Origin: Ectobacillus ponti
GTDB lineage: Bacteria > Bacillota > Bacilli > Bacillales > Bacillaceae_G
Reading direction: 5' to 3'
Length of the DNA stretch: 64,000 nucleotides
Assembly (NCBI RefSeq): GCF_024294785.1
Contig: NZ_JANCLT010000001.1
Coordinates: 124,001-188,000, forward strand
The stretch's first letter is position 1; each line of letters opens with the position of its first letter. Under the pieces are notes generated by a model that ran no database searches, was not told the origin of the DNA, and saw only the letters and a program-made list of their open reading frames with translations. The translations under genes and the position numbers were made by a program. Shown piece by piece: positions 60,845-64,000 of this stretch.

Positions 60845-61963
60845 TTACACCGGCAAAAAGGAGAGGTCAAAATATGTCTCCACTTTCAAATCCAATCCTT
60901 TCTGCTGCAGCAGCACCTCGAAGCTGTCGCTCATGCCCCCATCCATAATCATGGCGCGCACAGCCCGGTTTTGCCGGCTTTTTTCCGAGAACGGATTGGG
61001 GTCATGATGCTCGACAAGCTGCTCCAAAATGCCGGATGCGAGCAGAAAATGACGCTGCTTCAGCTGCAGAACAGACTGCAAACCGCCTTCTTCGCCTGCC
61101 GCCTGCAGATCATCCCAGTGCACATGGGCCGTCAAATCCATGTCCCCGGGATGGGCCAGCGGATTGTGCACAAGCGTATGGCGGTAATAGCCGCGCAGAC
61201 TGCCGTCCCGATGAACCGGCTGCCGCCATTCTTCTGCCGTATACCCATAATCCACCGTAATGAGCAGGCCGCGCTCCAGAAGGGAGCCCAATTGCCGCAT
61301 ATATGCATTTGCGGCAAGCGGCACCTCATAGCGCTGCCCCTCAGCCAGCTGTAAGCCTGTCTGCTTCAAATACGCCTCGACGGCGGCATTTTGAAGCGGC
61401 CGCTGCACCTCGATAAGGGTGTCATCCACATGCGAAACATGGATCTCATATACCATCCCGCCGCGCATTTCAATGACCTCAACAGGAAGGGCATCAAACA
61501 GTTCATTAGAGAAAATCAATCCTGTAAACGGCACAGGCACCTCCGAAAAATCCTGATACTGTGATACACATACGAATTCCGCAAGGCGCTCCTGCTGCAG
61601 CTTACGATGATAGGGGCTTGTCTCCACCATTACATACTGCAGACCGGCAAAGGTATGCGGCGAACGGCTCCGCCACTCCTGCAGCAGCTGCCGGGCAAAT
61701 GCGCCGGTGCCGCCGCCGATTTCACAAACGGCAGCCGGCACGATGCCATCCTCCACAAGGCGGATGAACAACCGGGCAAACTGCCGGGCGAAAGCGGCTG
61801 ACACTGTACTGCTTGTCAGAAAATCCCCCTCGCGCCCGACCTTCTCCCGTTCCTTCATGTAGTAGCCCTGCTCAGGGTGATACAGGACTGTATTCATATA
61901 TACACTGTACGGAATCGACTTTGTTTCACTCTCATCAATGAGTCTGCAAATCAGCTGCTTCAT
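60845..61963 (-). CDS. Class I SAM-dependent methyltransferase, MidA/NDUFAF7 (COG1565) family
   Basis: A 372-residue methyltransferase. CEIGGGTGAFARQLL (about 81-95) is the SAM-binding motif I, YVMVETSPYHRKLQ motif II, and IFSNELFDALPVEVIE the family-specific acidic segment. Eukaryotic NDUFAF7 methylates an Arg of complex I; the bacterial substrate is unknown. It precedes yqgX in Bacillus, with the two 9 nt apart here. Confidence 0.9.
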   Translation of the reverse strand: MKQLICRLIDESETKSIPYSVYMNTVLYHPEQGYYMKEREKVGREGDFLTSSTVSAAFARQFARLFIRLVEDGIVPAAVCEIGGGTGAFARQLLQEWRSRSPHTFAGLQYVMVETSPYHRKLQQERLAEFVCVSQYQDFSEVPVPFTGLIFSNELFDALPVEVIEMRGGMVYEIHVSHVDDTLIEVQRPLQNAAVEAYLKQTGLQLAEGQRYEVPLAANAYMRQLGSLLERGLLITVDYGYTAEEWRQPVHRDGSLRGYYRHTLVHNPLAHPGDMDLTAHVHWDDLQAAGEEGGLQSVLQLKQRHFLLASGILEQLVEHHDPNPFSEKSRQNRAVRAMIMDGGMSDSFEVLLQQKGLDLKVETYFDLSFLPV

Positions 61964-61972
61964 AGGAACCTC

Positions 61973-62602
61973 CTATGTTAAAAACGGATTTTTCGCTTTT
62001 TCAAAGCCGATGGTTGTTTCTGGTCCATGGCCGCACAGCACAACTGTCTCTTCCGGCAAGGTAAACAGCTTTTCTTCAATACTGCCGATGAGCTCCGGGA
62101 AGCTTCCGCCCGGCAGGTCCGTACGGCCAATGCTCATTTGAAACAGCGCGTCACCCGACACAACCAGCCCTGCTTCCGCCATATAATAGGACACACTTCC
62201 AGGCGAATGGCCCGGTGTCTCGCGCACCTCCAGAGAGAACGGGCCAATTTTCAGATTGGCTTTGCCCGTAATCAGTTCATCTGCCGGTCCAGCCGTAACA
62301 GCCCGGTTCATCATAAACAGCGCGGAGCCATTCAGAGACGGATCTGCCAGCCACTCTGCTTCTTCCTCATGAAGATACACGGGAATATGGTAAGCCTCCC
62401 GCACAGCGTCCACCGCTCCAATATGATCAAAGTGGGCATGTGTCAGCAGCACCGCCAGCGGCTGCAAGCCCTCCTGCCGCAAATAGCCGAGCAGCTTTTC
62501 CCCCTCATGGCCAGGGTCAAAAATCAGACATTCCTTCTCTTCATTCCTGATGACATACGCATTTGTTTGCAGCGGCCCCAACGGCAATTGCACCCATTTC
62601 AT
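61973..62602 (-). CDS. yqgX: Metallo-beta-lactamase fold hydrolase YqgX (glyoxalase II-like)
   Basis: A 209-residue MBL-fold enzyme with the binuclear metal motif THAHFDHIG (about 54-62), the GHSPGSVSYY histidine and the ISGD-like VVSGDALF aspartate, ending in LCGHGPETT. Probably hydrolyses a thioester such as lactoyl-bacillithiol or -glutathione. ATG 62602 follows GGAGGAAAAGAAT; the frame is open further upstream but without similarity. Confidence 0.92.
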   Translation of the reverse strand: MKWVQLPLGPLQTNAYVIRNEEKECLIFDPGHEGEKLLGYLRQEGLQPLAVLLTHAHFDHIGAVDAVREAYHIPVYLHEEEAEWLADPSLNGSALFMMNRAVTAGPADELITGKANLKIGPFSLEVRETPGHSPGSVSYYMAEAGLVVSGDALFQMSIGRTDLPGGSFPELIGSIEEKLFTLPEETVVLCGHGPETTIGFEKAKNPFLT

Positions 62603-62706
62603 ATTCTTTTCCTCCATTCTGCATGCGCAAAAAAATTCCATATCTTGCTTAATACTATACCATTTTTCAGCTTGAGAAAAGCGGAGCATTCCCTCTTCTT
62701 TGTACC

Positions 62707-62735
62707 TCGACAATTTTTGGGAAACCATGTACAAT
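62707..62735 (+). promoter_or_regulatory. Sigma-A-like promoter of yqgW
   Basis: TCGACA, a 17-bp spacer and TACAAT, 60 bp upstream of the yqgW start codon. Confidence 0.6.
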
Positions 62736-62794
62736 GGGAAAAGAGGAAATATTTTAAAAACTGTCTACACTGGGAGAAACAAAGGGGGATTCAT

Positions 62795-62968
62795 ATGGGT
62801 CTTGTCATCATCTTTGCACTTGTTGCTTTGCTGGGAGCCTATGCAACATTGCGGACCTTGAAGGAAAAGAACATGCTTGGTCTTGTTTTCTCATTCCTGA
62901 CATTTGCGATTTTCGGCTGGTTTTCAGTTATGACTGTACTGAACAGCGGCTACCCGCCTGCGCATTAA
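62795..62968 (+). CDS. yqgW: DUF2759 family protein YqgW
   Basis: A 57-residue membrane protein with two helices (VIIFALVALLGAYATL and GLVFSFLTFAIFGWFSVMTV) and the short tail SGYPPAH. The start follows AAAGGGGGATTCAT. Matches the DUF2759/YqgW family in length and position beside yqgX. Function unknown. Confidence 0.88.
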   Translation: MGLVIIFALVALLGAYATLRTLKEKNMLGLVFSFLTFAIFGWFSVMTVLNSGYPPAH

Positions 62969-62987
62969 GCTGCATCCATCGCTTACA

Positions 62988-63027
62988 AGAAAGGGCAGTC
63001 CGATCCATATTCGGACTGCCCTTTCTC
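62988..63027. terminator. Bidirectional terminator between yqgW and the LtaS-family gene
   Basis: GAAAGGGCAGTCCG...CGGACTGCCCTTTC hairpin between convergent genes, reaching the stop codon at 63026. Confidence 0.9.
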
Positions 63028-64000
63028 ATTTCACCCTTCGCTCATGAAACTGTGTTTGATTCTCCTTGCGTTTCCATTCGTTTCCCGCCAAGAAGCGAAG
63101 CAAATCTCCGTATACAATCCGGTCTGAATACGCCAGTTCTTTCTTTGCCCGTGCCAAGTACGGCCGGCAAGCAGCATGGCGCACCGGCTGCTCTGTCCGC
63201 TTATCATAGCATGTACCGGCTGTGTATAAATATTGGCTGGTAATGAAGCTGCCATCCCGCAGCACCGTCAGCGGCTTCTCCTCCTTGGCAAACAAATTCC
63301 GCCCAAAATGCAAATCTGCCTTTGGCACAATCCCAAGCACATGCAGCAAGGTCGGCTTTACATCCACCTGGCCGGCAACAGCTGTGACTTCTTTTCCTTT
63401 ATGTCCCGGAATATGGACGAAAAACGGGACACGCTGGAGCTGCAAAGCGTCAAATGGACGGATTTCCGGCTTTTGCAAATAAGAGGCGACTACTTGATAG
63501 TGGTTGGCGGATATCCCATAATGGTCGCCATAAAAAACCAGGACGCTGTTTTCATACAAGCCTGCATCCTTCAGCTCTTCCACAAATGAACGAAGCGCTT
63601 CATCCATATACCTGACTGTCTGCATATACCGACTGAAAATTCTGTCTGTTGAAGCATACTCGGGCAACAGCTGATCCTGCTTGGGCAGCTCAAACGGAAA
63701 ATGATTGCTCAGCGTAATGAGCTTGGCATAAAACGGCTGCGGGAGAGATTGCAAATGCCGGATGGACTGCTGAAAGAACTCACGGTCCTTCAGCCCCCAC
63801 CCTGCAGACGTCTCCGGGGTGATCTGATAATCTGCATCATGAAAGTAGCGGTTAAAGCCCAAAGAAGGATACATATAATCCCTGTTCCAAAAGCTTTTTT
63901 GATTGGCATGCAGGACTGCCGTGTAATAGCCATGCCGCTGCAGGATTTCGGGCGCCGCGACATACTCATTGCCGGCATGGGTGAAAAATACGGATCCGCG
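63026..64000 (-). CDS. Lipoteichoic acid synthase family protein (YqgS/LtaS type), 5' end missing
   Basis: C-terminal part (325 residues visible) of a membrane-bound sulfatase-fold phosphoglycerol transferase. The frame stays open to the window edge with RGSVFFTHAGNEYVAAPEIL, then HGYYTAVLHANQKSFWNRD, the substrate-binding Trp region, and VFYGDHYG, the metal-binding Asp-His. The N-terminal membrane helices lie beyond 64000. In B. subtilis the paralogue YqgS occupies this position. It is not truncated by mutation; it simply runs off the window. Confidence 0.92.
   Translation of the reverse strand, partial: RGSVFFTHAGNEYVAAPEILQRHGYYTAVLHANQKSFWNRDYMYPSLGFNRYFHDADYQITPETSAGWGLKDREFFQQSIRHLQSLPQPFYAKLITLSNHFPFELPKQDQLLPEYASTDRIFSRYMQTVRYMDEALRSFVEELKDAGLYENSVLVFYGDHYGISANHYQVVASYLQKPEIRPFDALQLQRVPFFVHIPGHKGKEVTAVAGQVDVKPTLLHVLGIVPKADLHFGRNLFAKEEKPLTVLRDGSFITSQYLYTAGTCYDKRTEQPVRHAACRPYLARAKKELAYSDRIVYGDLLRFLAGNEWKRKENQTQFHERRVK

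Noticed and set aside
1-64000. CRISPR array, tRNA, rRNA, transposase or prophage integrase
   Set aside because: I saw no regularly spaced 20-40 bp direct repeats with unique spacers, no tRNA or rRNA sequence, and no transposase or integrase motif. The 123-bp tandem units have no spacers.

Overview
The window is chromosomal DNA from an endospore-forming member of the Bacillaceae (Firmicutes). The spoIIIA operon, spore photoproduct lyase, the comG competence operon, MntR, LipM, two SAM-I (S-box) riboswitches and strong GGAGG ribosome binding sites all point there. Gene order follows the Bacillus subtilis yqh/yqg block (spoIIIA-yqhV-efp-yqhT-yqhR-yqhQ-yqhP ... mntR-splB-lipM-yqhL-gcvPB-gcvPA-gcvT-yqhH-yqhG ... 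yqzE-comG-yqgY ... yqgX-yqgW). Base composition looks higher in GC than B. subtilis. I do not assign a species.

Layout. 1-5.5 kb: spoIIIAA-AH and yqhV on the minus strand, with a 123-bp tandem repeat upstream of yqhV. 6-10.7 kb: a START-like protein, efp, the yqhT peptidase, yqhR, then yqhQ-yqhP on the plus strand. 10.7-19.2 kb: an accessory block not in the B. subtilis order. It is a five-gene operon (iron-containing alcohol dehydrogenase, GntP permease, CoA-acylating semialdehyde dehydrogenase, SDR, 3-hydroxyacyl-CoA dehydrogenase) behind a well-matched sigma-54 promoter, an array of TGTCGGATT-type sites, and a sigma-54 activator with CBS, PAS, AAA+ and Fis domains. The activator is itself preceded by what looks like a promoter-leader-terminator RNA. 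19.3-33.5 kb: mntR, splB, an MscS channel, an unrecognised Pro/Ala-linker protein, lipM, yqhL, two lipoproteins, small membrane proteins, the gcv operon and yqhH-yqhG. 33.5-42.7 kb: a multidrug-type ABC transporter, a YkuU-like peroxiredoxin, yqzE, aroK with the whole comG operon, a Cys-containing HTH regulator and yqgY. 42.8-60.7 kb: about 18 kb inserted between yqgY and yqgX relative to B. subtilis. It holds unrecognised small genes, CapA, a Nudix hydrolase, a YfmJ-type reductase, a MurG-type enzyme, an ABC-2 exporter, and a methionine locus (yitJ-metH facing metI-metC, each pair behind its own SAM riboswitch), then an ArsR regulator with candidate operators. 60.8-64 kb: a MidA-type methyltransferase, yqgX, yqgW and a truncated LtaS-family gene running off the right edge.

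How the parts work together. SpoIIIAA-AH form the mother-cell side of the SpoIIIA-SpoIIQ channel. gcvT-gcvPA-gcvPB supply one-carbon units and sit near lipM, which makes octanoyl-GcvH. comGA-GG build the transformation pilus. yitJ-metH and metI-metC make methionine from cysteine-derived sulfur and methylene-THF under SAM control. The least explained parts are the sigma-54 hydroxy-acid operon with its enhancer array and leader RNA, and the 123-bp repeat family, which appears at two loci.
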